A stretch of DNA of 64,000 nt from Platanthera guangdongensis (taxonomy: Eukaryota > Streptophyta > Magnoliopsida > Asparagales > Orchidaceae): positions 7,118,043-7,182,042 of the forward strand of contig CM077155.1 of NCBI GenBank assembly GCA_039583875.1. The letters are read 5' to 3'. The notes under the pieces are model-generated. The model had not been told where the DNA came from and did no database searches. It worked only from the letters and a program-made list of their open reading frames with translations. The position numbers were made by a program, and so were the translations under genes. This document shows, piece after piece, positions 1 through 10,555 of the stretch (position 1 is the stretch's first letter; the number at the start of each line of letters is the position of its first letter).

Positions 1-2
1 TT

Positions 3-191
3 GGAGCATCTACATCATTCAAAAATAAAAATAGATCAAAGGGGATTAGAAGTGATGAGTCATTTGATGAGACAGCATATTAGATTGAAGAAGAAGTGCA
101 TGATGATGATGATATTGAAGACGATTTTGGCATAACTGGTCTAGTGGAGGAGGGGCATTCAAATGAAGAAGATGATAACTTAATATTTTGA
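3..191 (+). pseudogene. Acidic C-terminal tail of an unidentified protein, possibly hAT-transposase-like
   Basis: One frame reads from the left edge to a TGA at 189-191 with a single internal TAG near position 93. The product is Ser/Lys/Arg-rich and then strongly acidic (a HDDDDIEDDFG stretch followed by more Glu and Asp). Acidic tails like this occur at the end of some plant hAT-type transposases, but no catalytic or BED-finger region lies in the window, so the family is a guess. The in-frame stop and the AT-rich decayed flank suggest a dead copy. Confidence 0.25.
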
Positions 192-883
192 AACTTGATA
201 TTGAAGACGAATTTGCCTAAGTGCCTAACTTATTATTTTGAAAACTTGATATTGAAGACTTCTTACCTACTACTGTAACTTTACTTTTTCCTTGTTCTTC
301 AAGCTTTGATAATTTTTCTTAATGACTGTATGTTTGTTAAATATATATAACATGTGCTTCACTTTGAACAATGCATGTGATTGAATGTTATTGTGTTTTT
401 TTTAATGACGTCATAATGTCATATCATAATTTTATTAGTTCACAAACTAGTAACTGAATCATCTTTTTCTCATCTTATTCTACAGATGGGTGATTTTGTG
501 TTATCTTTACCTTCATTTAAATCAACTTACATCATCACTAACAAAGATATAATCACGTGTGTTTTTTTTCCCACATTCATGTTTTTCAAATGCATATATT
601 TTTTACATTGTTTAAGTATAATTTTGTAATGTCATAGTTGGCTTATTTTGTGACCACTAACATTGTAGTGGTTGTGGATGCTTTGTACGAAATTTAAAAA
701 TTTAATTAGGGTGTTCAATATTTATTGTCGAATGCTTATATTTTGTTGATAATGTAGAGAACTATTGACTATTTGAAGAGTGATTTTAGCTCAGTTACCC
801 CATGTGAGTGAGAGTGAAAATAACCATTCCAATTATTTTGCATGTTTAAAGGGAGTTACACTTTACTGAAGCATGTTAAATGC
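192..883. other. AT-rich DNA with no recognisable gene
   Basis: This stretch is AT-rich, with T and A runs and stops in every frame. I see no coding region, terminal repeat or RNA gene in it. Confidence 0.5.
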
Positions 884-968
884 TTTGGTCGCCTAGGCGA
901 CGCCTTGGCAACGCCTAGGCGTCGCCTCGCCTTGGTACACCCTTTAACGCCTTGGTCGCCTTGTCGTC
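884..968. repeat. GCCTAGGCG palindromic minisatellite
   Basis: A GC-rich island in AT-rich DNA. The near-palindrome GCCTAGGCG occurs at about 891 and 913, mixed with CGCCTTGG and CGTCGCC variants. It reads as a short degenerate minisatellite. No coding function is visible. Confidence 0.55.
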
Positions 969-2139
969 TTGACAAGCTTCATGGAAGGTATATTGAATGA
1001 TCAAATGTGTATATTCAATTTTCTATAGCTTGTTTTAGGGATACAAGTAATTATTTAAGAGAAAATTTAATCGTGTTTCTTATTATCTCACATAAATTTG
1101 TATGTTGATATAGGTAAATGACGTTTTGGATATCGAAAATTCTTCATCACTTTATGGAGAATTTTGTTGTATAAAACTTTAGGATTAATGATCCTACATT
1201 GTAATATATGTTATGTTTTGAGAGATGTATGCACATTTTTTTTCATATGGTCTGCACCAAATAAGTTAGTTTGCACTAAATTTTGTTGGCTTGCACATAA
1301 CCATGATTTGCACAGCCATAATTAGTTTGCACTTATAATCACCATTTTATTTTGGGGGGCAGTGCTTTGGTCTCGTCTCTCTTTCTGTACAGTGGTTGAT
1401 AGCTCAACCAACAAATAAGAGGAAAACAAATTGCTTTGACAACAATGGAGAGGCTCTAATTTTCTTTCAAAAAGTGGACTGAGTGCTATATGTTTGTCAC
1501 TCGGTGTCTATTTTCTACTGTACCTTACCTCTTTGTATGGTGTGACTTTTGGCTGAGGATTCCCCAATGCTTGAGCTTTTATTTGAGTTTTTTGCAATTT
1601 ATAGGAAGCGATAACATAGGTAATTCTTTAAGCATCTTGACTCTATCTACTTCCATTGTTTTTGGGCTTATCTGCAATTGACTCCCTGATTTTTAGATGA
1701 GAATTGTGTAGAATCATTACTGGAATCTCAACCGAATAGTTTGGTGAAGATTACATGAGTTAGCTTATTTTTTCGTTCTTGACTCGGGGCATTTTTGTTA
1801 TCCTCGACACAGATTCTTTTTGTTTTCGATTTCTTTTTGTTGTCATTGACTTCATTTCTTTTTTCCTGCAACCTGACTTGTCGGTGTGCTTCTTTTTCTC
1901 CTCGGCTAGCAGTGCCGAGGACTTCTTTTTTTCCTTGGTGGGCGACACCAAAGGTTTGCAAAGCTTCCTCTCCTCTTCAATGAACTCACCTCATTTTTCT
2001 ATTTCGCACACTTCGGGAATTGGAAATACAATACACTCCATAAAATGATTGTAAGTTCATATACTTGTTGTTTGGACGGAATTCATAATTCTGCCTACGT
2101 TACTTTGGCTATTTCAGTTATTATTGAACCCATATATAT
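969..2139. other. Non-coding AT-rich DNA
   Basis: Small open frames here (for example 1490-1681 and 1779-2048) have plain T-rich composition and no motif I recognise. A locally inverted GCTAGCAGTGCCGAGG-type segment lies near 1905-1920. No supported gene. Confidence 0.4.
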
Positions 2140-2618
2140 CTACCTTCCCTTCACCCTTCATGGTGCTTATTATAGGCTCCAACACAGTTTTGGGTCCCTT
2201 TAGTAGTTTGAGAGCTGAAATCTAGTGGTGGTGGTTTAACATGGTATTAGAGATAGACCATCTGGGTAGGTGGTGTGAGACTAATCTTGGCATGTCTTTT
2301 TTTGGTTTATGCTGGACCGTCCAACACGCCCCCTTAGCGTGAACCTATCTCTGATATCATGTTAAACCCCCACATCCATTTTCCATTTCAAAACCCGGGT
2401 CTTGCAATGAAATATTGGTGCAGTGGTTTAACATGGTATCAAAGATAGGTTCACGCTAAGGGGGCGCGTTGGACGGTCCAGCATGGCCCCAAAAAAGACA
2501 TGCCAAGATTAGTCCCACACCCCCTACCCAGACCATCCACTCATGCTTATAATAGGCCCCCGTCTCTCCAATCCTTGACCCAGGTTTTGAAATGAAAAAT
2601 GAGTGCGGTGGTTTAACA
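2140..2618. mobile_element. TRIM-like miniature LTR elements in head-to-head arrangement
   Basis: Three LTR-like ends terminate in GGTTTAACA: plus strand at 2241, 2433 and 2618. The first two are followed directly by tRNA-Met-type primer sites (TGGTATTAG, TGGTATCAA). A minus-strand copy ends near 2366. After the second primer site come about 20 bases, a purine-rich tract (AAGGGGGCG, 2458-2466) and a new LTR starting near 2468. That LTR is about 150 bp and contains TATAAT at about 2548. LTR, primer site, tiny interior, polypurine tract and LTR is the layout of terminal-repeat retrotransposons in miniature. The segment 2256-2366 is an inverted copy of 2426-2531, so at least two elements are fused in opposite orientation. 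No coding capacity. Confidence 0.6.
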
Positions 2619-2968
2619 AACCTAGTGCTTAGAAATTGACGAGGACGGAGCTTATTTCATCAAGGTTCATCGATGATCTAACATGAATTTTGGTGCAATC
2701 GGGCGGTAGGCACTACTAGAAGGACCATTGCTTCATCCAGGGTTTGCTGCTCAAGAATCACTCCATCTCTTTAATCATGCCCAGAATTAATCTGTCACTT
2801 TGATGGTCTATTTAACCTTTTGCTCATCTTCATCCCAAGTATTTATTTCACCTGATCTAGCTTTTTAATCTTAATACTTTCATCATTTAAGGTAAAATTC
2901 CATTTGGTGGTTCATCAAAGACAGTAATCTTAGATTATTCTAATTGATGATATTCTGCATTGCTGCAG
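2619..2968. other. Non-coding sequence upstream of the MSBP exon
   Basis: Probably intron of the captured or decayed MSBP gene. It ends in the acceptor-like TTGCTGCAG at 2960-2968. No upstream exon coding for the N-terminal membrane segment or the first part of the cytochrome-b5-like domain is visible. Confidence 0.35.
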
Positions 2969-3290
2969 AATGTTCTATGGGCCTGGTGGGCCCTACGCTC
3001 TATTTGCAGGGAGGGATGCTAGCCGGGCCCTCGCCCTCATGTCCTTTGACCATAATGACCTCACCGGAAACCTCGAAGGTCTCAGATCTCCTGAGCTCGA
3101 AGTCTTGCAGGATTGGGAAGGAAAATTCATGGAGAAGTATGTTAAGGTTGGACAGCTCGCCTTCGAAGGGACAACGATATCAGGCAACAATCAGAATGTT
3201 GAAGCCCTCCCAATATCGAGCGTCGAGGCGGAGAATCTAGTTGAAAACATTGAAAATAGAGGATTCAAAGCAGAAGCCACCTATCCGTGA
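2969..3290 (+). pseudogene. Membrane steroid-binding protein (MAPR/MSBP) terminal exon fragment
   Basis: The frame opens just after an AG acceptor (2967-2968). It encodes MFYGPGGPYALFAG, then DASRAL, then LQDWEGKF and EKYVKVGQL, all hallmarks of the cytochrome-b5-like heme/steroid-binding fold of plant membrane steroid-binding proteins. These are ER or plasma-membrane proteins that bind progesterone-like steroids or heme and influence lignin P450s and brassinosteroid signalling. Only the second half of the domain plus a 40-residue acidic tail is present, up to a stop at 3288-3290. The transmembrane N terminus and the first half of the domain are missing from the preceding 2.9 kb. I read it as an isolated gene fragment; a real gene with a very long first intron extending left of the window is the alternative. 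The tail is partly repeated after the stop (GAAAACAT at about 3244 and 3303). Confidence 0.7.
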
Positions 3291-3572
3291 TCTGGATGCC
3301 GCTGAAAACATCGAAAATAAAAGCTGTTTGATTGTGGAGTTTATTTGCATTTTGACTGAATCGATAGATGTATGACAAACTGGGTATGGATGAACCCATA
3401 AACATTTCTGCAATAACCGGGCTTGGCGGTGGAATGCGATTGCTGCAAGCGAGCTGCGTGGGCTCTGTGCGTTTTGCTGTCCTCACAGAAGCCAACACCC
3501 TGACTTCTGTTTTTGTGTTTTCCCGCTTGCGCAGAAAGAGCAGTGGGTGTTGGGGGTCTTTGCCAAGAACTA

Positions 3573-3878
3573 GGATCCTCTAACGTCCCGGTCTACTGTG
3601 GGTGTGCTACAAGTCTGCATACCAGTGACCCCAACCCTCTCCACGGATCTGATTGGCCGCAGCCGCTAATTTCAATGGTGGGTTGTTGAGGTCCCAGACC
3701 TCCTAGATAAGAGAGCTTTAAATTGGATCTCATCACCAGTCCGGGGCTCTAGCCCTAGCCTCACCAACCCGTCATTGAAATTAGTGGTTGTGGTCAATCA
3801 GATCCATGGAGATGGGCTGAGGTCACTGATCTGCAGACCTGTAGCGTCTCCGCGGTAGACCGGGGCATTATAGATCCT
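3573..3878. mobile_element. Foldback MITE with about 110-bp inverted arms
   Basis: The arm at about 3573-3685 pairs with 3762-3878 in reverse complement with roughly 80-85% identity by eye. The outer ends read GATCCTCTAACGTCCCGG and, on the other strand, GATCTATAATGCCCCGG. The loop is about 75 bp. There is no coding capacity, and I could not settle a target duplication. This is a MITE or foldback element of unassigned superfamily. Confidence 0.65.
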
Positions 3879-4053
3879 CTCCATTCGACCCGCATACAAG
3901 GGATACATTTCACGCTCTCTTCACTCTAACTATGTACACTTCCTTTATATGTTTTTATTTAACTATGTTGATACTGTTTCATTTAAAATTTGTTAGCATT
4001 TGAATGATTATTTTACAATTTAGCCTTTTGCTTCCGTCTCCTCCTCAGCTTCC

Positions 4054-4260
4054 ATGGATGGAAGCGCCGCCGTTGCCGAGCGTGGAAATTAGAATAGAGA
4101 GAAGGAGGCGTTTCTGTCGCCGGAGCAGCTTTTGAGGCATCTCCTTGCGCTACTGGCTTTGGTTCCCAACGACGTAGCTCTCTTCTCTGCTGGTGCCCTC
4201 GCCGGAACATCTGCCAAAAGCCTAACTGCCCCGCTCGACCGCATCAAGCTTCTCATGCAT
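4054..4260 (+). pseudogene. Mitochondrial-carrier-family ADP,ATP carrier (TAAC/EAAC-like), first-exon fragment
   Basis: From ATG 4054 the frame reads 12 codons to an in-frame TAG (4090-4092). It then continues open through DVALFSAGALAGTSAKS and TAPLDRIKLLM. The PLDRIK stretch is the Px[DE]xx[KR] signature of the mitochondrial carrier family. The phrase best resembles the first transmembrane helix of plastid or thylakoid ADP,ATP carriers, which exchange adenine nucleotides across chloroplast membranes. The frame ends at a weak splice donor (ATGCAT then GTTATA). No second exon follows in the window, although the protein should continue for five more helices. The nonsense codon, weak donor and missing downstream exons make this a pseudogene or captured fragment. 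Confidence 0.7.
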
Positions 4261-5062
4261 GTTATAGTCCTCCCATTTCTTCTTTCTTATTTTTTCCTTG
4301 CAGAATTCATCCCCTATTCCTTTTATCCTGTTTAGATTTCACCTATCATTTTGATTAGGAGCAGTTAAAAAAACATTGTATTTGACATGCACTATAGAAT
4401 TATAGTGTTTTGGTAAAATGCACTTTAAAGTGTTAAATATTGTAAAATGTATCGTAAATTAGAAAAAGACTTGTAAAATACACCTCATCAAGGTGTAAAG
4501 TGCCAACCTTTTTTTGTTTTCAGTCCATATTTCACTGTAAAATTTGGACTGATTTCAGTCTAGATAACAGAAATCTGAACTGATAATTTCTGTGAATGGT
4601 TGATTTGGAAGCACCATTGTGCTAATCTTCGAGCATTTTAATGTTAGGTACACACCATTGTGTTGTTGGAATCCTAAAAAAAATATCTTTGCAAAAAATT
4701 TTTTTTCGGGGCCGCTGCCCTCGAACCTCCCGAATTAACAGCACTTAGATTGTGCCCGTGTGACTTCAAAATCTTAGTTCCGCCACTGCACTGGATTGTC
4801 TAGCTTGTGATCCGCTCGGCGATCGTCATGCGAGCGAGAGATCGTCGAGCAAGCACTTAAGCCACTTAACGATCTTCATTCTATTATCTGTTTTCTTTTG
4901 TAAACCCGAAGCTTCAAGTTAATTATAAATAATTTAATAAATATACAAGCTGTATATATATAGTTCTTGGTTTCCCAGTAGTGATAGTTCCTCCAAGCGT
5001 ATTGGCCCCTTAAAAATTTAGAATCTGAGCCCTAGGAGTGAGTTCTTGGGATTTGGAATAAT
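4261..5062. other. AT-rich non-coding DNA
   Basis: Includes short A/T repeats (TGTAAAAT-type, 4420-4500) and a GC-richer patch at 4710-4860. No supported gene or terminal repeat. Confidence 0.4.
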
Positions 5063-5345
5063 TAGGGGTGCAAATTGAGTTGAGCCGTCTCGAAAAAAAG
5101 CTCGATTCAAACTCGAGCCTGTGAAACACGAGCTCGATTATGAGTCGAGCTCAAACACAAATATTATTGTTCACGAGCTCGTGAGCCAACTTGCCAGTTG
5201 TTTATTTTCACATTTTTGAAAAAATTTAAACATAAAAAAGCTCATGAGCTCAAAACTTGTGAGGTGCTCGATAAGTAGACATTGAGCTCAAGCTTGTAAA
5301 TTTTTTTGTCATGCTTGATTTGAGCTCGACTTGTTTGCACCCCTA
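5063..5345. mobile_element. hAT-type MITE rich in GAGCTCGA
   Basis: Terminal inverted repeats TAGGGGTGCAAA at 5063-5074 and 5334-5345 bound about 280 bp full of GAGCTCGA, GAGCTCATGAGC and related palindromes. The flanks (GAATAATT left, AGAAATAATAA right) are compatible with a degraded 8-bp hAT target duplication. There is no ORF. The interior resembles the larger MITE at 21521-22043. Confidence 0.7.
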
Positions 5346-5680
5346 GAAATAATAACGAGGAGTGGCGAGGAAGATTAGCAACAACTAAGGTTGCCGAGGG
5401 CGAACAATGAAAGAGATGAGCATCGACAGGGAAGGACGAGAGGGAGACAGGTGTGGAGGAAGAACTCTCTTGAATCTTGGGACGAGGAGCAACATGAGAG
5501 AAAGATCAACCATTAAGCACTGAAGAGGCGGTCTGTATGCAAGGTGAGAGAAAGGAGATATTGCGGCTGATGGGAAAAAACAGTTTAGTTTTAAATCAAT
5601 TATTAATAAAATATTGTTACATAATATTATGAAAGACAGTTAATTGTTTGATTATATAATAGTAGTAATAACTTAACAAA
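5346..5680. other. Non-coding spacer
   Basis: Purine-rich then AT-rich sequence between the MITE and LTR P1. No feature seen. Confidence 0.4.
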
Positions 5681-6908
5681 TGTTGATGGAATAGGAGAGG
5701 TTCGGTACAAGGACTCGAGGGCAAACCAAACCGGCCAGGCAAGCCGCGCGCGCGGAAAGTCGCGCTCACCCGAAAAGCCCCGAAAGAACCCTCAGATGGA
5801 GTCAAAGCCCGGCCAATGCGCGCTGAAGTGCCTCGTGCGGGCTGCTCGCGCGTAGCGTGTGCGCGCCCACGACCGAACATGGCAGCGCGGCCGTGCAGGG
5901 CCACACCGCACAGACTATGCTCTCCCACGACTGCAAATGGCCCTGTGGCCGTACAAGACCGTGCACAGCGCGCGGCCATGCAGGGTTGGGTTCCGCATGG
6001 CCTGTGGCCCCGCTGCGCCGCATTGTTACGCGACCAAGCAGGGCTGCGCCCCATGCGCGACCATGCAGGGCCGCGCCCTGTGCGCGACCATGAAGGATCG
6101 CGCCCTGTGCGCGACCATGAAGGGTTGCGCCCTGCACGCGGCCGCGCAAGGCAGCGCCCAGCACGCGCACGCCATGCAAGCGCGTGCCGGCAGTGCCCGT
6201 CGTCGCCGGCGGCCCCCGCCGCCCCTTTGCCGACGGCCTCCCCTTTGCCGCCCGCCGCCTCCGAGCACCCTGCCCGGGCCGCCTGAACTTCCCGAGGGTA
6301 AGAGAGCACGTCCGTCTTTTAGTTTATTTTGGTGATCCAGGTGACTGAAACGGAACAACGTCATTCGCCAGCACAAATCACTCTCCAACGTAATAACTGA
6401 CGCGCCCCTCTAGAAAACTTTAAATAGGTCCTCAGGCCTTCATTTCAAACCAAGCAACTCCTGTGACAAGAGAGAGCTCTGAGGTTTTCCGGCAAAATCG
6501 TGCATTTAGGCCGATTCTCCGCTCTTCTCCATGTGCCACAGACTCCTCACGCCTCAAATGCCGTCAATCGCCTCCGTGAGAGCTCTCCCATCTAGGCTCC
6601 GCATCAACGAGAGCGCTACCCCCAGACTTCTCCTTGCGCTACAGTTCCCTTACGTCTCAAGTGACATCAACCGCCACTGCGAGAGCGCTCCCATCTACGT
6701 TCCACATCAACGAGGGCGCAAACTTCAGAAGCTCTGTGAACTTAGAATATTTTCCAGCCGAAACGCTCCCACCAAGGTTCTGCGAGCTCAGTTTCACCTC
6801 AAGGCCTGAGCGCTTCTATCGAGGCTCCGAAGACTTAGTTGTTTTTCCTCATTTACCGTACTTGTAATAGAGTAGCGCCATGTCGCCCTCTGAGATCAAA
6901 CCAATCTT
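5681..6908 (+). mobile_element. LTR P1 (5' LTR-like, cut by element G)
   Basis: It starts with TGTTGATGGAATAGG and contains a TATA-like TTTAAATAGG (6419-6428) about 40 nt upstream of a leader-like segment. It stops where element G begins (TGTAACACTCC at 6909). A diverged second copy, P2, lies at 20789-22130. The shared part runs from the GC-rich repeat through GTGATCCAGGTGACTGAAAC, the TATA segment and the GAGAGCTCT-rich leader. LTR identity is inferred from the TG start, the TATA box and the dispersed copy. No internal region of this family is visible. Confidence 0.5.
5816..6290. repeat. GC-rich degenerate tandem repeat in LTR P1
   Basis: Units of roughly 30 bp around GCGCGACCATGCAGGG and CGCGCCCTGTG repeat imperfectly, ending in a CCGCCGCC-rich stretch. 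Stops are rare in several frames, so open frames of 120-230 codons exist on both strands. Their products are Ala/Arg/Cys-rich and look like composition artefacts, not proteins. Confidence 0.6.
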
Positions 6909-7149
6909 TGTAACACTCCAGGAAGCTAGTGGATTTTGGCCCGACACAGTTCAAATCACGTGATTTTTCACTCTTTCCGGGTTTTCCATGTCAAAAACGT
7001 CTGTCCATTACTGCAGTTTTCTTTAACTGATTGCGCGCCCGGATTGACTCCGAGCTAAGGCTGTCCGATTCTCCAGGCTAGGGAAAATACAAACAGTTTG
7101 TCGCCACGTAATGCCCCAAATTTCCTGAAAAACAACCGAAAAATGATCA

Positions 7150-7450
7150 CTGGAGGTTACCGCCAGGCGGTAGAGCTAGCGCTAGCGGTATCCAGCTGAT
7201 TTAAAATACCAACATCTCTGAAAGGTACCGCTCGACGGTAGTGTGATACCGCGCGACGGTAGCCAATGGATTAATTCAACCATTGTCTCTGGCACTTAAA
7301 GCACGACGATAGAGGAACCGCTGGCGGTAGTGTGCCACGTGTCGGATAAGGTTGAGGCGGTCTTTAAGCGACAGAATGACGCTGAATGGTCTACGCGGCC
7401 ACCGCCTAAGATACCGCGCAGCGGTAGCTAGTTTCCGCGCGATGGTAGCG
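7150..7450. repeat. TACCGC...GCGGTA palindrome array in LTR G
   Basis: Short palindromes such as ACCGCCAGGCGGTAG, ACCGCTCGACGGTAG and TACCGCGCGACGGTAG recur at least seven times with irregular spacing. Two more lie at about 8057-8090. Each can form a small hairpin with a 2-4 base loop. Confidence 0.65.
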
Positions 7451-8149
7451 TTATGTTAAAGTCTCGAGATGAAAAATATTTCTCATTTTCTCTCTCTCTC
7501 TCACTCTCTCTTGGATATTGAGATAGAAGAAGAAGGATAAGAGAGCAAGGGCAAGGCTGATCCAGCCCCGAAGGGAAGCTATAAAGGCGTTCTTCTGGTC
7601 GGATTAGCGAGACGAAGCCAGATCCCCAAAGAGGAAGGTGTTGTGACCGTTTCCATCCGGATCAGCTGTGATTCCATGGCTCCTAAGCAATCGACAATGG
7701 TAACTATCTTGCTTCTTGGATATGTGAAGTCCTTATTTTGCCATAGTTGTATGAAGTCCCCCACTAATTGGTGGAGAGCGAAGGGATTTCCAATGGGTTG
7801 ATCGATGATATCCCCGGTAGAAATTGCCTATAAAATCAAGAATCGAAGTACGGAATATGCATACTGTGAGAAGCCCATCTATATAGGTTGGTCTAAATTT
7901 GTTATGGTTATCTTTTATTTTCATGCCAGAGAAGACTCCATGGTTAAACATGTAGTTTACAGAGTCATGGGGTGTGCAGGTGGCTTTAGTGAGAGCACTG
8001 GAGTTAGTCTTCAGGAAAACACCCAAATTTGGGGAAGAAGTGGTGTTCTATCCCCTACCGCGCGACGATAGAGATACCGCTGGCGGTAGCTCCCAGAGAG
8101 CTATGTTTGTGATGCCTGTCTCTTGGAGACTAGGGGCCAATATGTTGAG

Positions 8150-8610
8150 CTGTGAGCTTAAAGTGCCCAGCTTTGGTGGTCGTGAATGCCAGCCTTGAAT
8201 CATTGAGCTGTGAGCTTAAAGTGCCCAGCTATGGTGACCGTAAGTGCCAGCCTTAGAACATAATATGGTTATGTATGTATGAACGGGCAAGGGGAGGATG
8301 ACCTGCGTCGTGGATTTTGATCCTAAAGACTCGAGCAACGAGCTGTGGCTGAACTGTACCCGCCCTATAGCGTTCGACTTAGAGTGAGTCACTGGATTGT
8401 ATCTTAGTATAATAGAGCTTCTTTGACTTTGTCGTAGCATAAGAGAGAGTCTTAGGCTACGGGCAAGAAAGACAAGTAATTGTACACATCCTATGGTGAT
8501 TGACTATAAGTGAGTTACTGGATTGTATCTCAAGGTAATAGAGCTCCTTTGACTTTGTCATAGCATAGAAGAGAGGGTCTTAAGCTACGCGCCGAAAAGA
8601 CCTGTAATGC
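8150..8610. repeat. Two local tandem duplications in LTR G
   Basis: A 67-bp unit beginning TTGAGCTGTGAGCTTAAAG is duplicated at about 8143 and 8210. A 131-bp unit containing CACTGGATTGTATCT and TTTGACTTTGTC is duplicated at about 8391 and 8517 with some divergence. Confidence 0.7.
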
Positions 8611-8721
8611 TCAAATGTGGACCGTCAATTAGAACGGTGGTGGGGCTGGGATTCCAATACATCGTTAATGAACCCCAAGTGTACGTGACGTGTGGTCTTA
8701 TGCGCAAATGTTTGTGATGGT

Positions 8722-8829
<108 letters not shown>

Positions 8830-9345
8830 TTCTGCTGCTTGCAGGGAAGGAGCACCGCCGCCCCGAGTGAGGGGTGTGGTCATTATAATTTGGTCAGCTA
8901 AAACTGACCGTTACCTTGTTTACCACCTCTTGGTGGATTGTCCCCATGCAAGTGCTAGAGAGCCGAGCGGGAAGTAGCGGACTGAAACCCCTTTGAGCTA
9001 TGTCGACCCTCGAAGGTCCAGCGAATCGTGTTTTACTGGTTTCATGTATGACCGGGCTGTATGCCGATGTTTGTATAACCCTTTTGATGAGAAAACAATT
9101 TGTAAGGCCATAAGGCCAAATCACATTGTGTATTTTATTTATCATTCCTATGGTGTTGTTAGTGAACATTCATGGTGTTGTGTTCTAAGTAATTTTAATA
9201 CTCCTGCTAGAATACAACTCTGAGTTAGGATTCGTGTATAATTTTAGAATCAATGCGTAACTTTGCTGACTGTTCGTGAAATATGGCATGGGGCCCCGGC
9301 CGGACCTTCTGTTATATTCTTTGTGACGGATGAGGGTATTACTAT

Positions 9346-9560
9346 TTGGTAACAGCTTCTGGTGTCGATCTTCCTTCTTCAAATTCGTGGTCGAATTCTT
9401 TTACAGGATGGCGAGCATGTGTATGTGTGCTACCATTACAACATGAAAAAACCAATGAATGTCCACCTAGGAATGAAAATACACATGTTTGTGAAACCTA
9501 CGTGTTCATATAATTTCTTTTTGTAATATTATTGGTTGCTTAATTATGTGTTTCATGATT
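9346..9560 (+). other. Leader region of element G
   Basis: Non-coding sequence between the presumed LTR end and gag. No separate feature seen. Confidence 0.3.
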
Positions 9561-10453
9561 ATAGGCGACTAGAAGCGGTGCGGGGTAGTCTGAACCCTAA
9601 CGTTCTGCAGAGAGTAGTGCACCAGCTGAGGTGCCTACACCTCCTCCTCCTGAAACTATAATATTTGTTGCTGAAGCCGTGTTCGGGTTAATCAATGCAC
9701 AACTAGTAGGGCAAGTACTGGAACCCCAACTTAAGCCGAGGATTGGTTATCTCACATTAAGAGAACCATGAAGACAACGAAAACAAAGAAGTGATACAAA
9801 GTCACCATGACTACCTTCTTATTAGATAAAGAGGCGAGGCTATGGTGGGATGAATTGGAGTTGCACCCGTTTGCTGGTTGGCCGTTTATTGAGATCTCAA
9901 TGAAGGAGTTCTCGATGTTTTTTTGGCAAGGTATCTTCCATTTGCATAGCGAATTGCAATGGAAAATTAGTTCCAGAGGTTAACTCAGGGCGAGAGTTTT
10001 GTGGATGACTACTTTCATGAGTTTATAAGGTTGGGGCGGTATGCAGGCTTTACATTTGCAGACGAGGAGTGAAAGACCAATCAGTTTTATGAAAGACTGT
10101 GCGACAATCTAAGGTTGCTTCTCTCAGGTCCGATGATGCAGGGTTTTCTGATATTAGTCAATACAGCTCGATCCCTGGAGCAAGATATGAAGCACGTGTA
10201 GCGTAAGAATGACTTGGCGGTGAAGAATCCAGAGTTTAAAGTGCTGAGTTTGGCGAAATCTGGTCAAGGAGGGTGGAGGAAGAAGGCTAGGTCTGCGGGA
10301 CCAGCTTCTTCTATTATTTCTGAAGTGACAGGGCGAAGTCCGCTCGCTTGCTACACGTATGGTAAGGTGGGACATATGGCTCGAGATTGTTGGAGTAGCC
10401 GTCCAAAGGTGGAGAAAAAGACGGTGCGTCGTATGCTGAAAAGGGAAAGATAG
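9561..10453 (+). pseudogene. gag of Ty3/gypsy element G
   Basis: Begins near a lost start (ACTAGAAGCGGTGCGG). It reads in broken frames through EARLWWDELELHPF, ESFVDDYFHEFIRL and FYERLCDNLRLLLSGP, the capsid-type retrotransposon gag domain (PF03732-like), then a zinc-knuckle region near 10350-10395. The knuckle reads CYTYGKVGHMARDC, so the second Cys of the CX2CX4HX4C motif has become Tyr and metal binding should be lost. Several stops and frameshifts (for example near 9770, 9975 and 10070) make it a pseudogene. Gag would package element RNA in cytoplasmic particles. Confidence 0.75.
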
Positions 10454-10555
10454 TGGAGTTAACTGCATCCCAAGCGTAGCCCCGCGTATATAATCTTGGC
10501 CAATAGGAGGCCATTAAACAAGGTGAACGCGGGTAGAGAGTTTTGTGTTAAGGTG

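Noticed and set aside
1490..2048. Small ORFs of 60-90 codons
   Set aside because: T-rich, hydrophobic by composition, no start context or homology that I can recognise.
5617..6335. Open frames of 120-230 codons on both strands in the GC-rich block
   Set aside because: They overlap in several frames and give Ala/Arg/Cys-rich products from a degenerate CG repeat. They have no motifs and the frames are not kept between P1 and P2.
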